Below, piece by piece: positions 37,038 through 46,250 of a stretch of DNA of 64,000 nucleotides (positions are counted from its first letter, which is position 1; the number at the start of each line of letters is the position of its first letter). Under the pieces are notes generated by a model. The model had not been told where the DNA came from. It saw only the letters and a program-made list of their open reading frames with translations, and did no database searches. The translations under genes were made by a program, and so were the position numbers. This DNA is from Elymus sibiricus (lineage: Eukaryota; Streptophyta; Magnoliopsida; Poales; Poaceae). The stretch covers positions 401,849,630 through 401,913,629 of the forward strand of contig CM077668.1 of NCBI GenBank assembly GCA_039707655.1, written 5' to 3'.

Positions 37038-38127
37038 GCACTGAGCGAATGCCCGGCCTTGGCATGGCACAATGCACACAACCAACACGTCCAACACAAC
37101 CAAAAAAAATGGTTTTACAACAATAATAAAAAAAGGGGTCCAGCCTAAGTACGCAACTTTTTTCAATTCCATTCTTAGACGACGTCAAATTAGAGAACAT
37201 GGAGAGGTTCTTTTTATGGTAGTGCAGCTTGAACTTAAACCATAGTCTATAACACAATGGTCTTCTCTATAGAGTTAATGCCAGAAATTGCAAGGATTGT
37301 CATTATACAACAAGCTTCAGCGCTACTGAATCAGTCAAAAAATAGTTTGAGTTAACCATGTTCTACGGATCTTATCTAAGGCACCATGCAATTATGACTA
37401 GCATATATGTTCTACAGATCTTATCTAAGGCACCATGCAATTTGTAAGTAAAAATAAGAAAAAATATATAGCCAGCAGGCGGCAGCTACGGAAGTAGCAT
37501 ATACTTTCCCTGTTACATCAAAGCAATGAAATCACTTGCTAAAAGTAGCACACCACAACCAGCTGAGTAGATAAATAAAATGAGCAAAACAGATACCTGC
37601 AATCAGCCTCCATTGCTTTGACAATAAGCGAGCACGTGGAAAGCTTATACTTAGCAGTCCTAATTTAAGCAACATAATTTCTTGCAGATCATCCAAAAAT
37701 TCAGCAAGAACTGTTGCCACAGGACCTTCATTTTACCTATGTCCTGCTGCTGCTGCTTATGCATGATCAATTCGCAGGCCCATGAGGCGGTTTTATCTCT
37801 CTTAGTAACAGAGGAACTTTCTCGTCAAGAAAAACTCGCACACACAGGACAGGAGCATACCTGCAGGAGGTCCTAAGGGAAACCATCATATTAACAAAAG
37901 GTAAGGAGCAAATCAACATTTAAGATTAGTACTAGCATCCATGCCAACGCTACAATAGGAAATCTAGCTAAGCTAAATCGATTTAGCCAACAAAAGGGGG
38001 GCAAGGCTAAGAAAAATAAACCCCTGATACCAGTACGATTACATTATGTCTAAAGTTCAAGGTGCGAATAGTTTTATGGCAACCAAAAGCAGCAGCACCC
38101 TAGATCATAGATAAATCGTAAGTGGGC
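37038..38127. other. downstream of the XH gene; one possible exon
   Basis: On the minus strand 37597-37726 stays open from GPVATVLAEFLDDLQEI to RLLSKQWRLIAG and then meets a good donor (GTATCT). This has the composition of a coding exon, but I recognise no family and find no confident partner exons. It could be a neighbouring minus-strand gene or a fragment. The rest is unassigned. Confidence 0.3.
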
Positions 38128-40011
38128 TCAGCGCTTCCTCTTGTTTGACCGCTCCTGTTCCAGGACGAACTGGATGGCTTCTTCCAGTGTTGCTCTCCGA
38201 CCGTCCTTGTTGTTCCACAGCTCTGGTCCACCTGTGCGGCTGCGGGGGGTGTACTCGTTGATTTCAAGCAGTGCATTTGTTACCAAGGCATAGACTTCTT
38301 CACCATGCTCTTCTTTCAACTTCTGAAGCTTGGCGTCATCCTCGGAGAAAATTCTCTATGCCAAAGTAAGTGTGCACTATCAGATGAATCATGGAAATAT
38401 TTGCAAGTAGATAAAAAGAAAGAAAATGTGTGCAAAACCAGATGGAATTGATAGATGTAATGTGCGGAATTGATCAGAATATATTTTGTATTACATATGA
38501 CTCAAGGTTACAAACTAGAAACTACCAAAGCTAGCAAACGAGGAATGGTAGCTGAGATATTCTACAGCCTACATACCGTCTCTTTACCATCAACAGTGAA
38601 TACCCTATACGGGCGCCAGTTTGGGTTTGTAATTTCATCTTGCCACTTGGAGCAAAGAATATCATAATTAACTTGTGCATCCTGTTGTGCTGCATTTTTG
38701 CTGCAAGCATTTGCGAACGCTCTTGGGTCAAGCTCACCCATCCATTTGACACCTATATGTGCATGAGCATCTGTAAACTTATCCTCGGGCAAGGCCTGCA
38801 AAGAAGATTGACCAACTTGGTCATAAATATAATGAAATGTGATGCAAATGTATCAAAATGCATACATGCCAGAAACCACTTATGATGTATCTGATTTTTC
38901 CTTGTGAGAAAAGAAGTGCTGGTTTCTCACTTACCAACATCAGCACTTTCCGAGCATTCCAAGCGTCTTGCAAGTCATCATTTCTTTTTCTCTCCTTGGC
39001 AGCCAGCGCCTGGTTGAGCGCGTGAGTGTCCCCGTCCTGCTCAATGTTTGGTTCAGGTAGCACACCAAGCTGCTTTGATCTTGCATCCAGCTGCTTTGAT
39101 CTCGCATCCAGCTGCTTGGATATCGCACCAAATTTCTTGGATGTCGCATCGATGGCCTTGGAGGCGGCGTCGATCTTCTCTAGTGCCAAATCGATCTGCT
39201 TGGATCTCACTTCAACCTGATTTGTCTTGAGCAGCAGCTCCGAGCGGAGCTTTTGGATCTCATCGGAAGCTGGTTGGTTGCTGCCAAGTGCCTGTTGGGG
39301 GCGCGATGCCCCTGGCTCCGGCGGCAACTGGAAGAGGTCTGGCCTCTGCCACCAAATGATCCTTTGCAGGTATGCACCATAGTAGCAGTCATGGTCACTC
39401 CTGTCCACCTGAACCAGGTGTGCCATCTCGCCCCTCGCTTCACACCATATCAGAGTCGCCCAGTTAATCCCATGCCCGCCCCCCCACTCCAAATTAGGCA
39501 ACAAGTGGCTCCGCGGGTGACGTTCCTTCCTGTTGACGGCAGCTTCTATTGGCGCCATGACGTACACCTTCGCGAACGCCACCGCCGCGGAGGACTCGAC
39601 AGCGAGGCCCACGCCGGCCTGGGGACGCTCAGTAGGTGGCCATGGGAGGCGGAGCGCCTCTGCGAACGCGCCGATGGAGAGATCGATCCTGGCGCCACGG
39701 ACGGAGCTCGACTCGAGATCGAAGTTGACAGATCTGTGGTTGGCGATGAGCTCGGCGACGAGGTCGGGGCGCGGGGCGCCGGAGGAGGGGAGGTCGAGGT
39801 GGACGAAGTCGAGGAGGCCGAGCTCGCGGAGGCCGGCCTCGTGGGCGGCGGCGGGCGCCGCGGGCGGGCCGTGGAGGCGGAGGTTAGCGCGGACTCGCTG
39901 GATGCTCTGCGCCGCCTGCATGAGGCTAGCGGACTGGATCGATTTCGGGACTCCGGTTGGCGCTTCAGGATGGGCGTTGGTAGGAGGTTTGGGTCTCCGG
40001 CTCGGGGCCAT
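38128..40011 (-). CDS. XH-domain protein (IDN2/FDM-like C-terminus), 3 exons
   Basis: Exons 40011-38935, 38795-38577 and 38355-38128 join in phase 0 at GT-AG sites (donors GTAAGT and GTATGT) to give about 507 residues. The C-terminal 148 residues form an XH domain: [13 protein letters not shown], then [57 protein letters not shown] and a basic NKRKR end. This domain defines rice X-homology/IDN2 and FACTOR OF DNA METHYLATION proteins, which bind RNA and act in RNA-directed DNA methylation. Residues about 250-345 form a coiled coil with repeats of [11 protein letters not shown]. The N-terminal 240 residues ([28 protein letters not shown]) lack the XS and zinc-finger XS domains of FDMs, so the architecture differs and the function should not be assumed. 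The ATG at 40011 is the first in frame. No lesions are visible, so it is probably functional. Confidence 0.85.
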
Positions 40012-40794
40012 TGCTGGAGCTTGTGAGGAAGAAGGTGAGTTGAGCGGAAGGGGAGAAGGCGGGGGTTTAGGGATTGTTATCGATTGGGGAATTGTTCACC
40101 CAGGGTGACGCATATATTTGAGTTTTCTGCCAAAGGCGCTACTTAAATATATTTTTTTTCTTTTTTTAACATATCACTCTATCAATTTGAGAGTACGAGG
40201 CTAGGGTTTCTCGTTGTGCATGTGCGAGGGCGAGATTTGATGTCACACACTTAAGATTGATTCAAGGGCTCAACGGTGATGACTGCGGCTCCAGGGCGCT
40301 GTTCCGGAGCCATGGGTCTTTAGGGCGCTTTTTGGTTGTCATCGAAAGGTCAGGCCGACTCTGGTAAGGAGTGGTGACACTGACGCGTTGGCGGCTCGTT
40401 CTGACAGTGGTAGTGATCGTTTGATAATCTAGTGATCTTGACGCAATTTTTATTATATTTCGATGCTTTTATATCTCCGGACTTTTATAATAGATTCAGA
40501 TGATATTTCGCAAAAAGCAAATGTCTTCTATCGTTATTTTTTCACAACATTCACTCGATTTATGATATCCACTAGCGCTGAAGAAGCGCGGCGCATGCCG
40601 CACCCGTGATCGTTTCCGTCTGTATTTTCCCGAAATAGGCAAGAAAACAACATGTATTAAGCGATAAAATAAAATAAAGAGGAGCACATGAATTCTATCT
40701 TTACCCCATGATCTATGTAGGCACGTAACCAATATTAAATGATTTAACAAATTTAGCAAACCGGTTGGCCTATTAATATTTTTTCGTATGTTGT
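40012..40794. other. upstream region of the XH gene
   Basis: Contains the 5' leader and promoter of the minus-strand XH gene. AAATATATGC on the minus strand near 40110-40120 is a weak TATA candidate. 40260-40500 resembles a fragment of repeat-derived 3' sequence, but without clear ends. No other gene was seen. Confidence 0.35.
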
Positions 40795-41162
40795 TCCGGT
40801 TTATTCGGGTGAACTATTCTAGATTACAATTCGGTTACTATTTTGGTTTATGGTTCGGGTGGCTTAAAGTTTTTGGTTTATTCAGTCGTTGTTCCGTTTC
40901 ACTGGTTTTACCGTTCCGTGTTATTGGGGTTTGCTTTTTCTGTTTATTTGGATGTATTGTTCCGGTTAGCAATTGTTGTCCGGCTTATTCGGGTGTATTG
41001 TTCTAGGTTACAATTCGGTTACTGTTTTGGTTTATGGTTCACGTGGGTTAATGTTTTTGTTTTATTCAGGTGTTGTTTCGTTTCACTGGTTTTTCTGTTC
41101 CGGATTATTCGGGTTGCTGTTTTGGTTTATTTGGGTTACTGTTTCAGTTAGCATCTAGGTTT
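40795..41162 (+). repeat. tandem repeat, two 184-bp units
   Basis: Copies starting at 40795 and 40979 share TTACAATTCGGTTACT, TTTTGGTTTATGGTTC and CGTTTCACTGG in the same order. Smaller TATTCGGGT and CTGTTTTGGTTTA motifs recur inside the units, showing older internal duplication. It is GT-rich on the plus strand. Confidence 0.9.
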
Positions 41163-41382
41163 ATTCAGATATTGCTCCGGTTTTTATTCGGATAATTGTT
41201 AGTGAACCGTTCACTTATGTCGTGGTGTAAAAATGGGCAGTAATCGATCAAGAACTTATTTTTCCCATGAATTACTGTTCATGCAAATATACTATTCTGG
41301 CCTACTGTTTTGTGGCTCGGCAGCACAATCACCGGAAAGGATCAGGAGACGGTTGAGACAGCTCTGCGTCGGTACGCTGGTG

Positions 41383-41665
41383 GAGAGAAATGATGTGTAG
41401 AAAAATTCTAAATCTTAACCCTCTATATAAGGACGTGATGGTGGAGGAGGAGGAGAGAAATGATGTGTAAATTTTTTTTAACCCTCTATATAAGGACACG
41501 ATGGTGGACAAGGAGGAGAGAAATGATGTGTAAAAAGATCTTAACCCTCTATATCAGGACGCGATGGTGGAGGAGGAGAGAAATGATGTGTAAAAAAAAT
41601 CTTAACCCTCTATATAAGGACACGATGGTGGAGAAGGAGGAGAGAAATGATGTGTAGAAAAATCC
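41383..41665 (+). repeat. tandem repeat, about 62-bp unit, 4.4 copies
   Basis: Each unit begins GAGAGAAATGATGTGTA and continues with CTTAACCCTCTATATAAGGA, then ACGATGGTGGA and a GGAG run. Starts lie near 41383, 41453, 41516, 41576 and 41640. Each copy includes a TATATAA motif. Length differences come mainly from an A-rich stretch. Confidence 0.93.
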
Positions 41666-42061
41666 CAGTTTTTTTTATCGTGCGTATTTTTTCTCCAGTG
41701 GAAGCTAAAAAAAATAAGGAAAAATCAGATTATTCTGGAGCACGGTTCAAACGGGGGTACTGTTCATGCGCGGGGTACTTTTCACAGCCGTTTGTTTTTA
41801 CGCGTGATACTAGTACTACTATTGTTCACCGATGTCGATGTAAATGAATAGTAAAAGCTTAAGAAAACTAAAAAAAACAGAAAAAACAAAGCCTCCCCGC
41901 TTTAGTATAATAACTTATTTCATCGCAAGTAGGACAGGGGATGTATAAAATCTCACGCCATTTATATCCATTAGCTAATTGCTCATGCGATGCAGCAGGG
42001 GCATACATATTCTAGTGATTTTAACATCAATCGTGTTCGATATAAATCTTACACCCATCAT
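41666..42061. other. intergenic, nothing recognised
   Basis: AT-rich sequence between the minisatellite and a retroposon. TACTGTTCATGCGCGGGGTA-like bases near 41758-41780 recall the arms of the foldback MULE, but the similarity is too short to call. Confidence 0.4.
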
Positions 42062-42073
42062 ATTCTATATTTT

Positions 42074-42953
42074 TTTGGACAACAGTTTTCGCTTTTCTTT
42101 CTTCTTGTCGAAGAAAGGAGAGGCGATCTCCCCTAGCCTGTCTAGGAGAGTCTCCTCTACTGCTCTCCACTGGCGACCTCATCGTCGGTGGTGAGGGGGG
42201 TCATCGGATCCACGCGTGTGGATCGTTTTAGGCACTAGTAGCTTAGGTTTTAGGCTGTTCATCGTCTTGGCTTCGGCGGCGGCGATGACGGCACTGAATA
42301 AAGAATCTTCATATCCTTCCATGACAAGGCGATTGGCTGAATGGTTGGGGATGGATTTGGAAATCAGTTTATTCAGGCAAGGATGGTGTGGCAGCGGCGG
42401 TATCCTCGTGGTGGACTTGTGTCCTCGGGCTACGCTGTTGCGACGGTGGGAGGTAGTCCAGGAGCGGATGCAGATTGTGGTCTACATCAGCGGCATCTGG
42501 AAGATGGTGGATCGTGCGCTGTGTTCGTGGTTCGTGGTGGCAGGTATGGTTTTCTCCTCCGACGTCTTAGTCGTGTGGGGGTGCCAGATCTGGAGTTTGA
42601 TGGCGTGTCCAGGGTGTTGCCCAAGTCTGATTCGTTTAACGGTAATGGTTTCGCCTTTGGTGAGCAACCTTGGAGGTCCGCAAAGCTGCATATCAGCGAT
42701 GGAGCCGCGTCGAGCTCGGATAAGGAGGTATTCCGTCAATTTTTTCTTTGGTGGCTGCTGTGGTGGTGCTAGAGGCAGATGATGGGCGTTGGTGTCAAGC
42801 GCAGAGGGTTCTTCGGTTTTGATTGTCCTTCTTGGCTGGGGTCCATTTGTGCAAAGCGTTCTGCTATTTTTTCAATTTTGTCAGGTCGCTGTGTACGTGA
42901 CTTGTACTATGAACACTATGATATAAATGAGACACGTATTACCATGCAAAAAA
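42074..42953 (+). mobile_element. retroposon with short poly-A (LINE 3' part?)
   Basis: About 880 bp flanked by the 12-bp duplication ATTCTATATTTT at 42062-42073 and 42954-42965, ending in a short A run after ATTACCATGC. Target duplication plus A tail points to LINE-machinery retroposition, on the plus strand. Its frames (for example 42216-42782) contain no reverse transcriptase, so it is a 5'-truncated LINE or a non-coding derivative. Confidence 0.65.
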
Positions 42954-42965
42954 ATTCTATATTTT

Positions 42966-43365
42966 GGTAAGATATTTTTTTTATTTGAGCATGAGTAGGA
43001 GAAGGCAGGAAAATTTTGATTTAGTTGAGGTTTTGGTAAGATTTGATGATTTGAGTGATATGAGTGGAGGAAGACCAAGAAAGTTTGATTTAGATGAGAG
43101 TTTGGTAAATTTTGATTGGCAACGCTCTGCGTCGGGCGACCGGCTATACTCAAGATCCGGTCACTGTGCCTATCGCTGGATCGGAACGAACATAGAAAAA
43201 TCACTCCCCCGTCACGCCCCCTCGTCGGCACCCGACGAGCACAACCCTCCCCATCAGCGCGCGGCACGCGGGGTGCATCTCTGGCGAGGGACGGCTCGCA
43301 CGCGGCTCCGGTAGACGTCGCTTGCCGGCACCTGCACCCCCAGCGCCAACGGTCGTTGCCCCGCT
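42966..43365. other. flank of the Harbinger element
   Basis: An imperfect direct repeat is visible at 43008-43120 (TTTTGATTTAGTTGAG against TTTGATTTAGATGAG, each followed by a GTTTTGGTAAGATTTGAT-like stretch). From 43120 the DNA becomes GC-rich and continues beyond the Harbinger insertion into the minisatellite at 45961. Confidence 0.45.
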
Positions 43366-44036
43366 TGAGAGCATTTCTAGTAGTACCCCTAAACCCTCAA
43401 ACCCTCAAAAATAACCGCTTTTTTACGGGTTGAGACGAAAAATTCTCAAAGAATAGAACCCCTTAACCCTTAAACCCTCAAAAAAATTTAGAGGCTCAAC
43501 CCCTATTCTCCTTCCCAGCCTGTAGAAACAGGGGTTGGCCAGCCCAACCCCTCCCCGACCCGGTTCCCTCGCCAACGACGCGCGGGAGGGAGTTTTCAGC
43601 TCCCCCTCCCCGGATCCGGCCGCCGCCGGCCTCCGGCCGCCCTGCCCGGCCGCCCTCCCGCCGCGCCGCGCCCCGGCGCTCCATTCCCGGCCGCCCCTCC
43701 GCCTCCCCGCCCCGCCGCGCACCGCCCCGCCGCCTCCCCGCCCCGGCCGCGCGTCCTCCTCCCCGCCCCGGCCACGCCTCCTCCTCCCCGCCCCGGCGTC
43801 CCCTCCCGCCTCCCCTGCGCCGCCGCGGCCCGGCCGCCCTCCCGCCTCCCCTCCCGCCCTGACCGGCCGCCCAGGAGCCGGCATCGAGGAGCCGCGCCCC
43901 GGTCGCCCAGGCCGTCCAAGCCGCGCCGCCGCCCTGCCCTCCCGCCGGCCGCCCCTCCCGCCCTGCCCCGGCCGCCCTCCCGCCGTCCAAGCCGCGCCCC
44001 GGCCGCCCGCCGGCCGCCGACGCCGCCTCCTCCGAG

Positions 44037-44120
44037 GTGAGGTATGTGCTTTTTTTTCATTTTGTTTCATTTTCTTTATTGTTTCATTTTTTAGCACTAA
44101 TTAGTGACTGTCCTTTGCAG
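44037..44120 (+). other. intron in the leader of the transposase gene
   Basis: Donor GAG/GTGAGG at 44037 and acceptor TTTGCAG ending at 44120 bound an 84-bp T-rich intron placed immediately before the transposase ATG. Open frame translation runs through it from 44037, but its T-rich hydrophobic translation is unlike the protein that follows. Confidence 0.65.
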
Positions 44121-45464
44121 ATGGAGATGAACAATGAGGATATTGTCATGGACTCGATGTCCGATTCGTCGGATTGGTCGACATCCGACGATTCCGACAT
44201 TGATGAGTTGTTGCAAGATGACGACGTCGAGATGATGAGCCGTCTCATCGACGTGCAATCGTTTGAAGACCGCGTGAAGCTGATGGATCAGAGGAGAGGG
44301 TCGAAGATGGGGCGAGTCACCATCTACCGGAACCGCGCTCTCGGACACGAGCATTTGATGGAAGACTACTTCGCGGAGGTACCTACATACCCTCCTCGTC
44401 TCTTCCGCGGAAGGTACCGAATGCGGCGTAGTTTGTTTGTGAAGATTGTCACCGATTGTGAGGCCGCCTCCTATTACTTTAAACGTCGTAGATCCGCCGC
44501 CGGTATCATGGGGTTTAGTGCATATCAAAAGATATCGGCGGCAATGCGGGTACTCGCTTATGGCATACCCGCGGATTATACCGACGAGTATCTTCGCATT
44601 GGGCAAGATACAACCACGGAGTCAGTCCGTAGGTTTGCCAAGTTGGTCATCCGGTTGTACGGTGAGCAGTATCTTCGGGCACCAAACGAGGAAGATACAA
44701 AGAGATTAATGGAAATGAATGAAAAAAGGGGATGGCCGGGGATGCTTGGTAGTCTTGATTGCATGCATTGGAGGTGGAAAAATTGCCCAAAGGCATGGCA
44801 CGGAATGTATTGCGGTAAAAGCCGTGATGCTACCATTGTGCTTGAGGCCGTAGCATCTCAGGACACATGGATTTGGCATGCATTCTTTGGGTTGCCGGGA
44901 ACACTCAATGATATCAATATCCTCAATAGATCTCCTTTGTTCAAAAGATTAATTTCTGGGGATGCTCCAGCTTGCAACTACAAAATCATGGACAATGAGT
45001 ACTCAATGGGATACTATCTCACCGATGGCATCTATCCCGAATGGGCAACTCTTGTGAAGTCCATCAAGGAGAAAAATGGGGTGCCCTTAACAAGAAAAGA
45101 GGCTCATTTCACCAAGGCACAAGAGGCAGCCCGCAAGGATATTGAGAGAGCTGTCGGTGTTTTGCAAGCAAGGTTTGCCATAGTTCGTGGTCCAGCTCGG
45201 TTTTGGGACAAAAAAACCTTGGTGAACATCATGAAATGTTGTGTGATTCTACACAACATGATCCTAGAGGATGAGAGAGGGTTAAACCTCCCTTGTTTCT
45301 ATGACAATGTTGGTACCCGTGTGCAACCGGAAAGAAACCCTTCTCGCATACACGCTTTTCTTCAAGCACATCGTGAGATTGAGGATGCAACCACTCATGG
45401 TCGGCTCCGGGATGATCTAGTAGAGCACCACTGGCAGTTGGATGGGCGGCGCATTGGCCCATGA
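44121..45464 (+). CDS. PIF/Harbinger-type DDE transposase, 447 aa
   Basis: The enzyme cuts and joins the element ends in the nucleus. An acidic N-terminus (residues 1-45) is followed by a helical region (KISAAMRVLAYGIPADYTDEY) and the DDE nuclease. The likely catalytic residues are D213 in GSLDCMHW, D264 in GLPGTLNDINIL and E342 in DIERAVGVLQARF. The YYLTDGIYPEW motif typical of plant members is at about residues 298-307, and CCVILHNMILE closes the domain. The frame is intact from the ATG, which lies directly after a splice acceptor, to the TGA. Length and order match the plant transposon protein family. It may be active, but partner Myb-like protein is absent, so transposition may need one in trans. 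Confidence 0.93.
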   Translation: MEMNNEDIVMDSMSDSSDWSTSDDSDIDELLQDDDVEMMSRLIDVQSFEDRVKLMDQRRGSKMGRVTIYRNRALGHEHLMEDYFAEVPTYPPRLFRGRYRMRRSLFVKIVTDCEAASYYFKRRRSAAGIMGFSAYQKISAAMRVLAYGIPADYTDEYLRIGQDTTTESVRRFAKLVIRLYGEQYLRAPNEEDTKRLMEMNEKRGWPGMLGSLDCMHWRWKNCPKAWHGMYCGKSRDATIVLEAVASQDTWIWHAFFGLPGTLNDINILNRSPLFKRLISGDAPACNYKIMDNEYSMGYYLTDGIYPEWATLVKSIKEKNGVPLTRKEAHFTKAQEAARKDIERAVGVLQARFAIVRGPARFWDKKTLVNIMKCCVILHNMILEDERGLNLPCFYDNVGTRVQPERNPSRIHAFLQAHREIEDATTHGRLRDDLVEHHWQLDGRRIGP

Positions 45465-45960
45465 TGTATCTTTGTTTTACTTCTCTATGTCCTATTTGAT
45501 TCGAGCAATTAGTGTAATTTGCTCAAACATTGTTGTAATAATTTGAATGATTATTGTTTTATTCGGTGTTGTAATAATAACTAGAATGATTATTGTTTTA
45601 TGTCAAATGTGATGGAATTTGTGATATGTCATATGATGAAATGTGATGAAATGTGTGATATATGAAATGACAGTTTTAAAGGTTGGAGTTGAGGCAAAGA
45701 CTAGAACCCTCAAATCCAACCCTTAAAGCAGTTTAAGGGTTGGGTTTGAGGGTTCTAGTCTTTGCCCCTGTTTTTCAACCCTTAAAAGTGTCAAAAACTG
45801 GCACTTCTCAACCCTTAAAACTGCTATAAGGGTTTGAGGGTTCTACTAGTAATGCTCTGACGCCGGTTGCAGCATAACTCGTAGCGCCACTCGATGCTCA
45901 CGGCTCGACTCGCAGTCGTAGCATGGCTCGATGCTGGTTCAAACACCTCCCGCTACCGGT

Positions 45961-46250
45961 CATATCATTGTCGGCTAGTGGCCGCAGCAGCGCAGCTTCT
46001 CCCGTCCTCGGTTGTAGCATCGCCGGCTCGTGGTCGTAGCTTCTCCGCTGACCGATCGTAGCATTGACGGCTAGTGCTCCTCCCGGCTTCTCTGTCGACC
46101 GGTTGTAGCATCGTCAGCTCGTGGTCGTAGCTTCTCCGCCTACCGGGCTTAGCATTGTCGGCTAGTGGTCGCAGCTTCTCCGTCGACCAGTTGTGGCATC
46201 GCTGGCTCGTGGTCGTAGCTTCTCCACCGACCGGACCCCGGCTTCTCAAC
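45961..46250 (+). repeat. about 90-bp minisatellite, 3 copies
   Basis: Units starting GTTGTAGCATCG near 46011, 46102 and 46190 carry GGCTCGTGGTCGTAGCTTCTCC and two TAGCATTG.CGGCTAGTG half-units. The array begins in weaker form near 45870, just outside the Harbinger end. It is GC-rich and open in several frames, but no gene is supported. Confidence 0.85.

Larger units (their letters stand above)
43369..45857 (+). mobile_element. PIF/Harbinger DNA transposon, 2.5 kb
   Basis: Terminal inverted repeats begin GAGCATT-CTAGTAG at both ends and continue into ACCCTCAAACCCT-like sequence. The trinucleotide TGA flanks the element directly at 43366-43368 and 45858-45860. It contains a GC-rich leader with a spliced 5' intron and a full DDE transposase gene. 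Canonical PIF/Harbinger target sites are TTA/TAA, so TGA is a variant. Autonomous plant members normally encode a second, Myb-like protein; I find no convincing one here, although a Pro/Arg-rich frame (43535-44104) covers the leader. Confidence 0.92.

Noticed and set aside
39253..40026. 257-codon plus-strand frame
   Set aside because: It is antisense to the well-supported first exon of the XH gene and owes its length to GC-rich codons.
41460..41657. Repetitive Arg/Trp/Met-rich frame
   Set aside because: Direct translation of the 62-bp minisatellite; units differ in length and do not preserve frame.
42216..42782. 188-codon plus-strand frame
   Set aside because: It lies in the poly-A retroposon, lacks motifs and competes with a 143-codon frame in another phase.
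43423..44097. 224-codon minus-strand Gly/Arg-rich frame
   Set aside because: It is a compositional shadow in the GC-rich leader of the Harbinger element.
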